DNA of 64,000 nt, from contig JAIMAL010000001.1 of NCBI GenBank assembly GCA_023511995.1, positions 62,001 to 126,000 on the forward strand, in the 5' to 3' direction. The stretch's first letter is position 1. Each line of letters opens with the position of its first letter. Source of the stretch: Burkholderiales bacterium (GTDB lineage: Bacteria; Pseudomonadota; Gammaproteobacteria; Burkholderiales; Thiobacteraceae). Shown piece by piece: positions 7,100 through 15,475 of the stretch. The notes under the pieces were generated by a model. It did no database searches and had not been told where the DNA came from. It was given only the letters and a program-made list of their open reading frames with translations. The position numbers and the translations under genes are program-made.

Positions 7100-8032
7100 A
7101 TGGAACTTGCCCCCCACTCCCAAGCCCCGGCCTGGCGCAGTGTCTGGCGCGCGCAAGCCCGGGCGCATCCCCATGCGGCGGCGGCGCTTATCGCCGGTGC
7201 CGGCGCCGTCCTGCTGCTTTTTGTGGTGAGTCTCAAGCGCCTCTTTGCAGGGGAGGCTGAAGGGGCGCTCCGGCTCGCCCTGCTGGGCGGGGCGGCCGGT
7301 TTCCTCGCCACCGCCCTGGGTGCCCTGCCGGCATTTTTCCTCACGCGGCTTGCCTCCCGCGTCGAAGACATTCTGCTGGGCTTCGCGGCGGGTATGATGC
7401 TGGCCGCCAGCGCCTTTTCCCTCATCCTGCCAGGACTTGCGGCGGGTGCCGCCCTCACCGGCCAACCCCTCGCCGGCGCCGGCCTGGTGGTGCTGGGGCT
7501 GATTTTCGGCACGGCGCTCATGGTGGGGCTCGACGATTTCATGCCCCACGAACACGCCCATCTCGGCGTGCACGGAGCGGGGGGTGAGCGACTGTCGCGG
7601 GTGTGGCTGTTCGTCTTCGCCATCGCCCTGCACAACCTGCCGGAAGGCATGGCCATTGGTGTGGCCTTCTCCCGCGGCGATTGGTCGGTGGGGCTGCCGT
7701 TGACCACGGCCATCGCCGTGCAGGACATTCCCGAAGGGCTGGCGGTGGCCATGGCCCTCAAGGCGGCTGCCCTCCCGCCGGGGCGTGCGGTGGCGGTGGC
7801 CGTGGCCAGTGGTCTGATGGAGCCGGTGGGAGCCCTGCTCGGGTTGGGCCTTGCCGGCGGGCTGGCCGCCGCCTATCCGGTCGGTTTGGGGCTTGCGGCC
7901 GGCGCCATGATTTTCGTCGTCTCCCACGAGGTGATCCCGGAGACCCACCGCAACGGGCACCAGACCCCTGCCACCCTGGGGCTGATGGCGGGGTTTGCGC
8001 TGATGATGGTGTTGGATACCACCCTGGGGTGA
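7100..8032 (+). CDS. ZIP-family divalent metal transporter (ZupT-like)
   Basis: 310-residue membrane protein with about eight hydrophobic segments. The two ZIP metal-binding helices are clear: HNLPEGMAIGV (near residue 180) and QDIPEGLAVAM (near 210), followed by EPVGALLG and a late SHEVIPETHRNGH helix that supplies further ligands. It likely imports Zn, Fe or Mn. The variable loop is short (HEHAHLGVH). ATG 7100 was preferred over a TTG at 7082 because GAGG lies ten bases before it. It precedes a ferritin-like gene, consistent with iron handling. Confidence 0.88.
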   Translation: MELAPHSQAPAWRSVWRAQARAHPHAAAALIAGAGAVLLLFVVSLKRLFAGEAEGALRLALLGGAAGFLATALGALPAFFLTRLASRVEDILLGFAAGMMLAASAFSLILPGLAAGAALTGQPLAGAGLVVLGLIFGTALMVGLDDFMPHEHAHLGVHGAGGERLSRVWLFVFAIALHNLPEGMAIGVAFSRGDWSVGLPLTTAIAVQDIPEGLAVAMALKAAALPPGRAVAVAVASGLMEPVGALLGLGLAGGLAAAYPVGLGLAAGAMIFVVSHEVIPETHRNGHQTPATLGLMAGFALMMVLDTTLG

Positions 8033-8077
8033 GGCGGTGACGGAAAAGTTTTTTCATCCCACCTGACGGAGGAAGCC

Positions 8078-8647
8078 ATGAAGCGGAAAGCAGACAAATC
8101 GGGCGCCAAGGCAGAGAGCGCCTTTCTCACCGACATCAAGCTGTTGCGCGAGCGTGCGCGCAAACACATCGAGGATGGCGCCGTCACCCCCGGCTACAAG
8201 GCCGACCGGGAAACGGTGATCAAGCTCCTCAACGAAGCGCTGGCCACGGAGCTCGTGTGCATCCTGCGCTACAAACGCCACTACTTCATGGCGAGTGGCA
8301 TCAACGCCGATGCGGTGGCGCAGGAATTCCTACAGCACGCCAACGAGGAGCAGATGCATGCCGACCAGATCGCCGCGCGCATCGTGCAACTGAAGGGGGA
8401 ACCCAACTTCAACCCCGACGGCCTGTCCTCCCGCAGCCACGCCGAGTATGTGGAAGGCCGGGACCTGATCGACATGATCCGCGAGGACCTCGTTGCCGAG
8501 CGCATCGCCATCGACAGCTATGGCGAGATGATCCGCTACATCGGTGACAAGGACCCCACCACCCGCCGCATGCTGGAGGGGATCCTCGCCATGGAGGAGG
8601 AGCACGCCGACGATCTGGCAAGCCTCCTCGCCGATCTTGCGCGTTGA
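8078..8647 (+). CDS. Ferritin-like / bacterioferritin-type diiron protein
   Basis: 189-residue four-helix protein. Carboxylate and histidine ligands appear in the order expected of a diiron ferritin-like fold: EALATELVCILRYKRHYF (near 50), ANEEQMHADQIAAR (near 90), EDLVAERIAIDSYGEMI (near 135) and MEEEHADDLASLL (near 170), the second and last giving ExxH pairs. It may store or oxidise iron, or protect DNA as Dps-like members do. GGAGG precedes the ATG by five bases. A strong terminator follows, so it ends a transcription unit with the ZIP transporter. Confidence 0.85.
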   Translation: MKRKADKSGAKAESAFLTDIKLLRERARKHIEDGAVTPGYKADRETVIKLLNEALATELVCILRYKRHYFMASGINADAVAQEFLQHANEEQMHADQIAARIVQLKGEPNFNPDGLSSRSHAEYVEGRDLIDMIREDLVAERIAIDSYGEMIRYIGDKDPTTRRMLEGILAMEEEHADDLASLLADLAR

Positions 8648-8689
8648 GGCGCGGCCGGGACGCACAAACCGTCTCCGCAATGAGGGGTT

Positions 8690-8715
8690 GCCCGCGGTTT
8701 CGCCGCGGGCTTTAT
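8690..8715 (+). terminator. Rho-independent terminator after the ferritin-like gene
   Basis: GCCCGCGG, a five-base loop, CCGCGGGC, then TTTAT: a perfect 8-bp GC-rich stem with a short T tract. Confidence 0.85.
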
Positions 8716-8817
8716 CGCCGGGACAGCCTGCGCCTCAACTTCGTGTATAAAATGGCGCCAGCGCCACCCCCGCGCACCGGGACGGGGGCGGACGGCTTTC
8801 AGTGAGGGGGCGCAGAA

Positions 8818-11373
8818 ATGAACAGAACAAGAATGCCGCGCGCGGTGCGGCTGGGTCTGCTTTTGCTGGGGTGTTTCGCGGCGACCGCTTTGGCAGAGGT
8901 GGTGCCGCAGGAAGGGAGCCCCAGGCCGTCGGCACCCCGCGGCGGCTTTGGTCTTTCCATTGATCTGGGCAGTCTCTTCGGGGCCATCCGCGATGCGGTG
9001 AAGAAAAGCGAGACGGCGGAGGAAACGCCGCCCCTTGCCAAGCAGGCGGTGCAGGTGAGCCCCGTTTCCGGCGGGGGTTACACCATCGACTGGGTGGTGC
9101 AGTACGCCAACAATACCAATGCCGTGCAAAACGGCGTGACCCTGGTGGACGGGCCGATCGCCACGATTCTGCCGGGCTCCCTGCAGCAGCCCGCGGGGTG
9201 GGTGGGGACCACCAATGCCAATCCTCCGGTGGACAACTGGGTGAAATGGACGGGCAACGCGCCGCCCCTTTCCGGTTACATGAGCGCCACCCTGCCCACG
9301 GCGGCACCCGCTTCCTTCAACCCCGGTGCCGGCTCCGGTGACGGCTTCATGCCCATCCCCTATCGGCGCGCGGGGGTGCTGCGCATCTATTTCATCAACC
9401 ACCACATCGGCGGCGCGCTCCCGCCCAACGATGTGAACACCGCTAAGCCCTTCGGTTGTGTGGACACCACGACCGGCATGCCCTGTGCGGGGTTCCCCAA
9501 GAAGTTGCCAAAGGGCGATGGCAGCGGCCAGCCTTCGGCGGTGAACTTCTATCCCGAGGAGTATGACCTGCAGGGTGGTCTCCTGTTTTACGCGGTGACG
9601 GCGCGCGGCGCGGGCGGTGTCTGGGAATACGGGCTTGGCTGCTATGACCTCAACCTGGATCAGGAATGCGGTTTCTATCGTCTGGGCACGCTAGCGCCCA
9701 GCTACAGCGGCGAAGCCTATGTGAAGGGGCCTTGGCGGATTGGCAATCGCCTCTACCTCCTTGGCGGTGACCGCAGGCTCTATTGTCTGGACGCCGGCAA
9801 TCCCTCCGTCTTTTGCCCGGGCCTGTCTTCCTACGCCACGGGCTTTATCCTGCCTGCGGCCGCCTTCCCCCTGCCGGGGCCCTTCAACTACTGGGGACCA
9901 GCGGTGTTCGGGGAGGTGATCGGCGGGCGCCTCTACCTCACCACGGACAGCAATCCCCAGAGTGGTTGGTCGGCGGTGGGGAAGACCCTGCGCACGTTTT
10001 GTTTCGATGCCACGACGCAGGGTCCCTGCGCCGGCTTCGCCGTGGTGCCGCGCAACGTCACTGCGGTGCGCACGACGACTTTTCTCTACTACGATGCGGC
10101 GGGGGTTGCCCGCCATGTCTGCACCCGCCTTATGGGCATGAACCAAAGCTGTGTCGATGCGGCCACCGGGGCGCCGAGCACGCCGCCGGTGGTGATGCCG
10201 GCTTTCTCCTCCAACGAGGGTTTCGGCTCCGAGGTGACGGTGGGTGGGCGTACCTATTTTCCCGACTACCACATGGGCGATCAGTCGGTGAAGTGCTGGG
10301 ACTGGGCGACACAGGCGGCCTGCACGCCGGTCCCGTCCTTCCTGGCGTGGACCGCCATGCCCAAGAATTACGCGGTCAACGTGGATGATCAGGGCTGCAT
10401 CTGGGTGCTGGGCGACAATGCCTCCGCCACCTGGAATTTCGATCCGCGCAAGCCCCTTGCCAACGGCAAGGCGCAGCGCTGCGGCGGTCCCGAGGGGGTG
10501 TACGAACAGGTGTTCCTGCCCTGGCGTTATTGCTCCGGGCCGCGGCCCTTCGCCTGGACGCAGCTGGAAATTGCCAACGCTGCGCTCGCCCAGTTCAGCA
10601 AACTCATCCTGCGCGTCAAGGATGCGGCCGGCAATGTGATCCTGACCTTCGATGCACTGGCCAATGGCAGCCTCATCGCCCCCCTTGCCGCCATCGATCC
10701 CCAGACCAACGGCCAGCCGCTGCGCGTGGAGGTGGAGTATGCCCTGGTACCCGGTGCCAGTGTGACGCCGGAGCTGCGCGCCCACTACCGCGCCTCGCCC
10801 CTGGAATTCTGTTTCCGCAGCACGCACACCTGCGGCCAGGGCCCGATCACCAACACCCTCGGCATCACGGCGCCCGTGGCGCTTCAGGCGCCACCCGTCA
10901 CGGTGCAGGTGCCCCTGCCGACGGCTTGTGGGGAGGGCGCACCGGCGGAGGGGACGCCTGCTGGCGGCGCCTCATCGGCTTCCCCTGCCCCCGATACGGG
11001 CGGTGGGGCGGGCGGCGCCGGCCCGCTGGCGGGGGCGCTCGCGGGGGGTGTGGCCGCGGCCATCCTAAATCCCCAGGCGGCGGGCGTGGAGCCGGTGGAA
11101 TGTCCGCCCGGCATCGCAAACTGCCGGCCTGCGCAAAGCACACCCGAGGCCCCGCCGAAACGCTGCTATTGGCGGCCCAAGGTCAAGGCGGCCCAGCCTG
11201 CGCCGGCCGCGGTCAAGCCGGCCCATTCAAGCGCGCCGCGCAAAGCGAGCCAGGGGACGGCGGCCAAAGCGGCCAGCACGGCCGGCAAGCCGGCCCGCGC
11301 GCCCGTTAAGCCCAAGGCGCGGCCGAAGGCGAAACCCAGGCAGCCGGAAATGGAATGGGTGTGCGATGAGTGA
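8818..11373 (+). CDS. Large secreted protein with repeated C-(Y/F/V)D...C motifs, unknown function
   Basis: 851 residues. A signal peptide (LRLGLLLLGCF-type core, probable cleavage after TALA near 26) sends it out of the cytoplasm; LLGC could also act as a weak lipobox. Residues about 60-200 resemble a DUF11-like beta domain. From about 210 to 510 short paired-cysteine motifs recur: GCVDTTTGMPC, GCYDLNLDQEC, YCLDAGNPSVFC, FCFDATTQGPC, CVDAATG and KCWDWATQAAC, suggesting a beta-propeller or similar repeat fold. The last 80 residues are Ala/Pro/Lys-rich and low-complexity, ending EMEWVCDE. A terminator lies upstream and a convergent gene follows 16 bases downstream, so it appears monocistronic. 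Function not recognised. Confidence 0.7.
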   Translation: MNRTRMPRAVRLGLLLLGCFAATALAEVVPQEGSPRPSAPRGGFGLSIDLGSLFGAIRDAVKKSETAEETPPLAKQAVQVSPVSGGGYTIDWVVQYANNTNAVQNGVTLVDGPIATILPGSLQQPAGWVGTTNANPPVDNWVKWTGNAPPLSGYMSATLPTAAPASFNPGAGSGDGFMPIPYRRAGVLRIYFINHHIGGALPPNDVNTAKPFGCVDTTTGMPCAGFPKKLPKGDGSGQPSAVNFYPEEYDLQGGLLFYAVTARGAGGVWEYGLGCYDLNLDQECGFYRLGTLAPSYSGEAYVKGPWRIGNRLYLLGGDRRLYCLDAGNPSVFCPGLSSYATGFILPAAAFPLPGPFNYWGPAVFGEVIGGRLYLTTDSNPQSGWSAVGKTLRTFCFDATTQGPCAGFAVVPRNVTAVRTTTFLYYDAAGVARHVCTRLMGMNQSCVDAATGAPSTPPVVMPAFSSNEGFGSEVTVGGRTYFPDYHMGDQSVKCWDWATQAACTPVPSFLAWTAMPKNYAVNVDDQGCIWVLGDNASATWNFDPRKPLANGKAQRCGGPEGVYEQVFLPWRYCSGPRPFAWTQLEIANAALAQFSKLILRVKDAAGNVILTFDALANGSLIAPLAAIDPQTNGQPLRVEVEYALVPGASVTPELRAHYRASPLEFCFRSTHTCGQGPITNTLGITAPVALQAPPVTVQVPLPTACGEGAPAEGTPAGGASSASPAPDTGGGAGGAGPLAGALAGGVAAAILNPQAAGVEPVECPPGIANCRPAQSTPEAPPKRCYWRPKVKAAQPAPAAVKPAHSSAPRKASQGTAAKAASTAGKPARAPVKPKARPKAKPRQPEMEWVCDE

Positions 11374-11388
11374 ACGGCCGGCGCCAGT

Positions 11389-11730
11389 TCAGCCGGTGCT
11401 CCAGGCGCGGGGTTTGATCATCCCGGCAAGTTTGCACGCCTGCTTCACATAGCCATAGGGGAAGAGGCGGTAGAGGTGTTCCTTGGCCGCCTTGCGGTCC
11501 ATGCCGCGCTGCGCAAGGAAATCCTGCACATGGCGGACATCGGGCGCGAGCTGGTGTTCGTTCCAATACCTGCGCATGAAGTGGAGTACCTCCCAGTGGT
11601 CATCGGTGAGCACGATACCCTCCTCGCGGGCAAGCTCCCGCGCCACGTCCTCGTTCCAGTCCTCGGGATTGATCAGATAGCCCTCCGCGTCCCGTGGCAG
11701 GGCCAGGGCATGGGCCTCAACGCTTTTCAT
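11389..11730 (-). CDS. DsrC/TusE-family sulfur-carrier-like protein lacking the penultimate cysteine
   Basis: 113 residues, full length for the family, with the conserved NPEDWNEDVARELA region and C-terminal arm LFPYGYVKQACKLAG. DsrC carries two arm cysteines and TusE keeps the penultimate one; here only the inner one (Cys99, in QACKLAG) is present and the protein ends MIKPRAWSTG with no cysteine. The alternative frame gives none either, so this is not a simple frameshift. It may therefore not act as a standard persulfide carrier. Start at 11730 has GGAGG six bases upstream. It is divergent from a LysR gene and convergent with the large secreted protein. Confidence 0.85.
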   Translation of the reverse strand: MKSVEAHALALPRDAEGYLINPEDWNEDVARELAREEGIVLTDDHWEVLHFMRRYWNEHQLAPDVRHVQDFLAQRGMDRKAAKEHLYRLFPYGYVKQACKLAGMIKPRAWSTG

Positions 11731-11784
11731 CCTGTACCTCCGCAGCCGTAAAAACCCGTCTGGCAACATACGGGCGACGATGCA

Positions 11785-11831
11785 TATAATCAAGCGATAT
11801 TCTTTGCGGCTTGCTATCGAAAAAAGCGATA
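11785..11831 (+). promoter_or_regulatory. Putative promoter and operator between dsrC-like gene and lysR
   Basis: A perfect TATAAT (11785-11790) with a weak TGGCAA 18 bases upstream would serve the LysR gene. Downstream, TATCG-N7-CGATA (11815-11831) is an inverted repeat, and AAGCGATA occurs twice (11792 and 11824). This fits a LysR-type autoregulatory site, but the assignment is only by position. Confidence 0.45.
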
Positions 11832-11839
11832 ATAACCCC

Positions 11840-12709
11840 ATGCACCCGGCGAAACGGCTGCCCCTCGACGTGGAACAGGCGAGGACTTTCCTTGCTATCG
11901 TCGCCCGCGGCAGTTTTCTCGAGGCGGCGCATCAGCTCAATCTCACCCAGTCCACCGTGAGCGCCCGCATCCGCGCCCTGGAAGAGGCGCTGGGGGTGCG
12001 TCTTTTTCAACGCAACCGCGCCGGTGCCAGTCTCACCCTTGCCGGCCGCCGGTTCCTGCCCCACGCCCAACGTCTGGTGCGCGTGGCGGAACAGGCCTGG
12101 CGCGAGGTGGGGCTGCCTTCCCGCTATCGCAGCACGCTGCGGGTGGGGGCGCGCATTGCCCTGTGGGAGGGGCTATTGCCCGCATGGCTTGCCCGCCTGC
12201 GCCGCCTGCACCCGGATGTCGCCGTGGAGGCGGAGATCGGCTTCGAGGCGGATCTGCAGGGCCGGCTCACCGAAGGCAGCCTGGACCTCGCCTTCATGTA
12301 TTCCCCTACCCATACGCCGGGGCTGGTGGTGCGTCATCTCTTCGACGAGACCCTGGTCCTCGTCTCCGACCGCCCCCGCCGGCGGCCAGGGCGGGAGTAC
12401 ATCCACGTGCGCTGGGGACCCGGTTTCGATCAGCAGGAAGCGGCGGCTTTCCCCGGCCTCGAACCGCCGCCGCGGGTGGTCAATGTGGGCTGGCTTGCCG
12501 TGCAACTGCTGCTCGCCGAAGGCGGCTCCTGTTACCTGCCCTGGCGCATGGCGCAGCCCTTTGTGGAGGCCGGCCGTTTCCATGTGCTGCGCCAGGCGCC
12601 GCGCCTGGCATTGCCGGCCTATGGGGTGTACCGGGAGGAGGAAGGGCAGGGACTGCCGGGGACGGCGCTGGGGGTCTTTTCCGGCTTGCTGCGGCTGGCG
12701 CAAGCTTAG
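11840..12709 (+). CDS. LysR-family transcriptional regulator
   Basis: 289 residues. The N-terminal winged helix is classic: ARTFLAIVARGSFLEAA, then LNLTQSTVSARIRALEEALG and LFQRNRAGASLTLAG. The effector domain follows (LRVGARIALWEGLLPAWL onward). Start at 11840 was chosen because an in-frame ATG at 11780 would place the apparent promoter inside the gene. It is divergent from the DsrC/TusE-like gene, its likeliest target, and ends in a 4-base convergent overlap with the MidA gene. The ligand is unknown. Confidence 0.88.
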   Translation: MHPAKRLPLDVEQARTFLAIVARGSFLEAAHQLNLTQSTVSARIRALEEALGVRLFQRNRAGASLTLAGRRFLPHAQRLVRVAEQAWREVGLPSRYRSTLRVGARIALWEGLLPAWLARLRRLHPDVAVEAEIGFEADLQGRLTEGSLDLAFMYSPTHTPGLVVRHLFDETLVLVSDRPRRRPGREYIHVRWGPGFDQQEAAAFPGLEPPPRVVNVGWLAVQLLLAEGGSCYLPWRMAQPFVEAGRFHVLRQAPRLALPAYGVYREEEGQGLPGTALGVFSGLLRLAQA

Positions 12710-13851
12710 AGACGGTGTCGCGCATCGCGCAGGCCGAAGCCGGTGGGCAGGCGGTGGAGATTGCGGGCAAAGCCGATCACCTTGACGAGCTCGCCCATCT
12801 CCGCCGGTGACAGGAGGGTTTGCACCTCCGCCGCAAGGCGAAGATAGCGGGCATCCACGACCGGGGTTTCCGCAAGCCGCTCGGTGATGCCGCAGCCAAG
12901 CAGGAAGGCGGCCTGGCTGGTGTAGCCCAAAAGTTCCAGCCCCTCGCCCAGGGCGGCTTCTGCGATGGCGGTGAATTCCACATGGGCGGTGATGTCGGCA
13001 AGCCCCGGCCAGAAAAACGGATCGTCATGGACATGGTGGCGGTAATGACAGAGGAGGGTACCTGTGCGCCGCTCCGGGTGGTAATACTCGGCACGTCCAA
13101 AGCCATAGTCGATGAAAAGGAGCATGCCGGCGGCAAGGCGTCGGGCGAGGCTTGCCACCAGCGCAACGGCGGCGGGGTGCAGCTCCACCAGATAGTTTTC
13201 CGGAAGGTCGAGGGCGGCCGCCTGCGCGATGAGGGCGGGCGACCCACAGGGGCGATCCTTCCAGACGAAGGCGTCGCCGGCCACCGTCACCCCCCTTTCC
13301 AGCCAGATACCGTCGCGGCGCAGCAGCAGATGGACCGGCAGCGCATCCAGCACTTCGTTGCCGAAGACCACGCCGCTTGTCTTCTCGGGCAGTTCCTCAA
13401 GCCATTGCACGCGCCCGGCGAGGGTGGCGGGCAGGGCGGCGAGCCGCTGCTTCTGGCGGGCAGCGAGCTCGGCTGAAGGCTCCAGGATGAGATAGCGCCG
13501 CGGCAGACAGTCAAGCCTGGCCAGCTCCTGCAGCACATCCTCCGCCAGACGGCCGCTGCCTGCGCCCAGCTCCAGGATGTCGCCGCCGGTCTCGGCGAGC
13601 ACGTCGGCAAGGCAGTGGGCGAGACTCCTGCCAAAAAGGGGGCTGATTTCCGGTGCGGTGACGAAATCGCCCCCGGGACCGAATTTGGCCGCCCCCGCCG
13701 CGTAGTAACCCAGCCCAGGCGCGTAGAGGGCAAGCTCCATGTAGCGGGCGAAGGAAAGCCAGCCGCTTTTGCGGATTTCCTCACGGATGAGCTGCGTAAG
13801 GCGCCGACTGTGCTGCGCGGCCTCGGGCGAGGGAGCGGGCAGGGCAGGCAT
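12706..13851 (-). CDS. MidA/NDUFAF7-type SAM-dependent methyltransferase
   Basis: 381 residues. It belongs to the DUF185/MidA family: N-terminal MELALYAPGLGYYAAG and FVTAPEISPLFG, SAM-binding ILELGAGSGRLAEDVL near residue 95, and VFGNEVLDALPVHLL near 165, followed by FIDYGFGRAEYYHPERR and the family's GTLLCHYRHHVHDDPFFWPG stretch. The eukaryotic relative methylates an arginine of complex I; the bacterial substrate is not established. It stands head to head with the pteridine reductase gene and tail to tail with lysR. Confidence 0.88.
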   Translation of the reverse strand: MPALPAPSPEAAQHSRRLTQLIREEIRKSGWLSFARYMELALYAPGLGYYAAGAAKFGPGGDFVTAPEISPLFGRSLAHCLADVLAETGGDILELGAGSGRLAEDVLQELARLDCLPRRYLILEPSAELAARQKQRLAALPATLAGRVQWLEELPEKTSGVVFGNEVLDALPVHLLLRRDGIWLERGVTVAGDAFVWKDRPCGSPALIAQAAALDLPENYLVELHPAAVALVASLARRLAAGMLLFIDYGFGRAEYYHPERRTGTLLCHYRHHVHDDPFFWPGLADITAHVEFTAIAEAALGEGLELLGYTSQAAFLLGCGITERLAETPVVDARYLRLAAEVQTLLSPAEMGELVKVIGFARNLHRLPTGFGLRDARHRL

Positions 13852-13937
13852 GTGGTAGATTTCCCTTGACGGCCAGACCGGCCATTCTACCGTGGCGGCT
13901 TCGGCGGCAAGCCGCTGCGTTTTCTGACTCTAAAGCG

Positions 13938-14690
13938 ATGCCCAACTCGGAAAGCGACAAAGTCGTCCTCATCACCGGCGGGGCCAAACGCGTTGGCGCG
14001 GCGATCTGCCGCATGCTCCATGCCGCCGGCTGCCGGCTGATGATCCATTACCGTTCCTCGCGCGGCGAGGCGGAGGCGCTGGCCGCGGAACTCAACGGGC
14101 GCCGTCCCGACAGTGTGGGGCTTACACAGGCAGACCTCCTGGATTGCGCCGGGTTGCCCCGCCTGGTCAAGGATACGCTGGCGAAATTCGGCCGGTTAGA
14201 CGTGCTCATCAACAATGCGTCGAGTTTCTATCCCACCGAGGTGGGTTCCATCACCGAGGAGAACTGGACGGATCTCATGGGCACCAACCTCAAGGCGCCC
14301 CTGTTCCTCGCCCAGGCGGCGGCGGATGCCCTGCGCCATGCCCGGGGCGCCATCGTCAACATCGCCGACATCCATGCCGAGCGGCCCATGAAGTCCTACG
14401 TCGTGTACAGCATCGCCAAGGCCGGGCTGCTCGCCCTCACCAAGTCCCTGGCCCATGAGCTGGGACCCTATGTGCGGGTGAATGCCATCGGCCCGGGGCC
14501 GATCTTGTGGCCGGAGGACGACCCCACCTTCGATGAGACCGAGCGCCGCCGCATCATCGCCCATACCCTGCTCAAGCGGGAGGGCACGCCGGAAGACATC
14601 GCGCGGGCGGTGCGTTTCCTGATTTTCGATGCCACCTACACCACTGGTCACATGCTGACCGTGGACGGCGGACGGAGTGCCAGCCTGTGA
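13938..14690 (+). CDS. Pteridine reductase (SDR family, FolM/PTR1-like)
   Basis: 250-residue short-chain dehydrogenase reducing dihydrobiopterin/dihydrofolate-type pteridines with NADPH. Seen: cofactor motif ITGGAKRVGAAI, NNASSFYPTEVG (typical of pteridine reductases rather than general SDRs), catalytic Ser region NIADIHAERP, YSIAK Tyr-Lys pair near residue 155, and GPGPILWPE. ATG 13938 begins directly at the Rossmann fold; its ribosome site is weak. The stop overlaps the GTG start of ttcA by four bases, so they are co-translated. With FolE2 at 44807 it suggests a non-canonical folate route. Confidence 0.88.
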   Translation: MPNSESDKVVLITGGAKRVGAAICRMLHAAGCRLMIHYRSSRGEAEALAAELNGRRPDSVGLTQADLLDCAGLPRLVKDTLAKFGRLDVLINNASSFYPTEVGSITEENWTDLMGTNLKAPLFLAQAAADALRHARGAIVNIADIHAERPMKSYVVYSIAKAGLLALTKSLAHELGPYVRVNAIGPGPILWPEDDPTFDETERRRIIAHTLLKREGTPEDIARAVRFLIFDATYTTGHMLTVDGGRSASL

Positions 14691-15472
14691 CGGAAACCGT
14701 GATCCCGCCACGCAGCCTGGTGGTACGCGCCGGGCGTGCCATCGGCGACTATGACATGATTCGCGACGGTGACCGCGTTCTGGTCGCGGTGTCCGGCGGC
14801 AAGGACAGTCTGTCGCTGCTCCACGTGCTGCTCCATCTGCAACGGAAGGCGCCAGTGCGTTTCCATCTGGCCGCCGCCACGGTGGACCCCCAGTCGCCGG
14901 ACTTCGACCCGAGCCCCCTCAAGGACTACGTGCCGCAACTGGGCATCCCGTATTTCTACGAGTCTTTCCCCATTGTCGAGCAGGCGAAGACCTCGATGGA
15001 GGGCGATTCCTTCTGCGCCTTCTGCGCCCGGCTGCGCCGCGGGCTTCTCTATGGCTGCGCGCGCCGCGAGGGATACAACGTGCTGGCGCTGGCCCAGCAT
15101 CTGGATGATCTGGCGGAGACCTTCCTCATGTCGGCTTTCTTCGGCGGCAAGCTGCGTACCATGCAAGCCCACTACGTGATCGACGCCGGTGATCTGCGGG
15201 TCATCCGCCCCTTTGTCTATGTGCGGGAGCGGCAGACCGCCGCCTTTGCCAGGCAAGCCGGTCTGCCGGTGATCCAGGAGAACTGCCCGGCGTGTTTCAA
15301 GCATCCCACCGAACGCATGCACATGAAACAGTTACTCGCCGGGCTGGAGAAGGCGCATCCGCGACTGTTCCCCAACCTGCTTGCCGCCATGCGGCCCCTG
15401 ATGGGCCCGATGCAGGAAAAACTCCGCCACATGCCCCGCCGCGAGGCGGGCGCGCGGCTGGTGGTAGATTGA
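14687..15472 (+). CDS. ttcA: tRNA 2-thiocytidine(32) synthetase TtcA
   Basis: 261 residues. It thiolates cytidine 32 of tRNA in an ATP- and Fe-S-dependent reaction. The PP-loop SGGKDSLSLL lies near residue 36, followed by CxxC pairs FCAFC (near 110) and NCPAC (near 200) that bind the cluster. The start is GTG in a GTGA overlap with the pteridine reductase stop. It is convergent with metE, four bases away. Confidence 0.94.
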   Translation: MTETVIPPRSLVVRAGRAIGDYDMIRDGDRVLVAVSGGKDSLSLLHVLLHLQRKAPVRFHLAAATVDPQSPDFDPSPLKDYVPQLGIPYFYESFPIVEQAKTSMEGDSFCAFCARLRRGLLYGCARREGYNVLALAQHLDDLAETFLMSAFFGGKLRTMQAHYVIDAGDLRVIRPFVYVRERQTAAFARQAGLPVIQENCPACFKHPTERMHMKQLLAGLEKAHPRLFPNLLAAMRPLMGPMQEKLRHMPRREAGARLVVD

Positions 15473-15475
15473 GCC

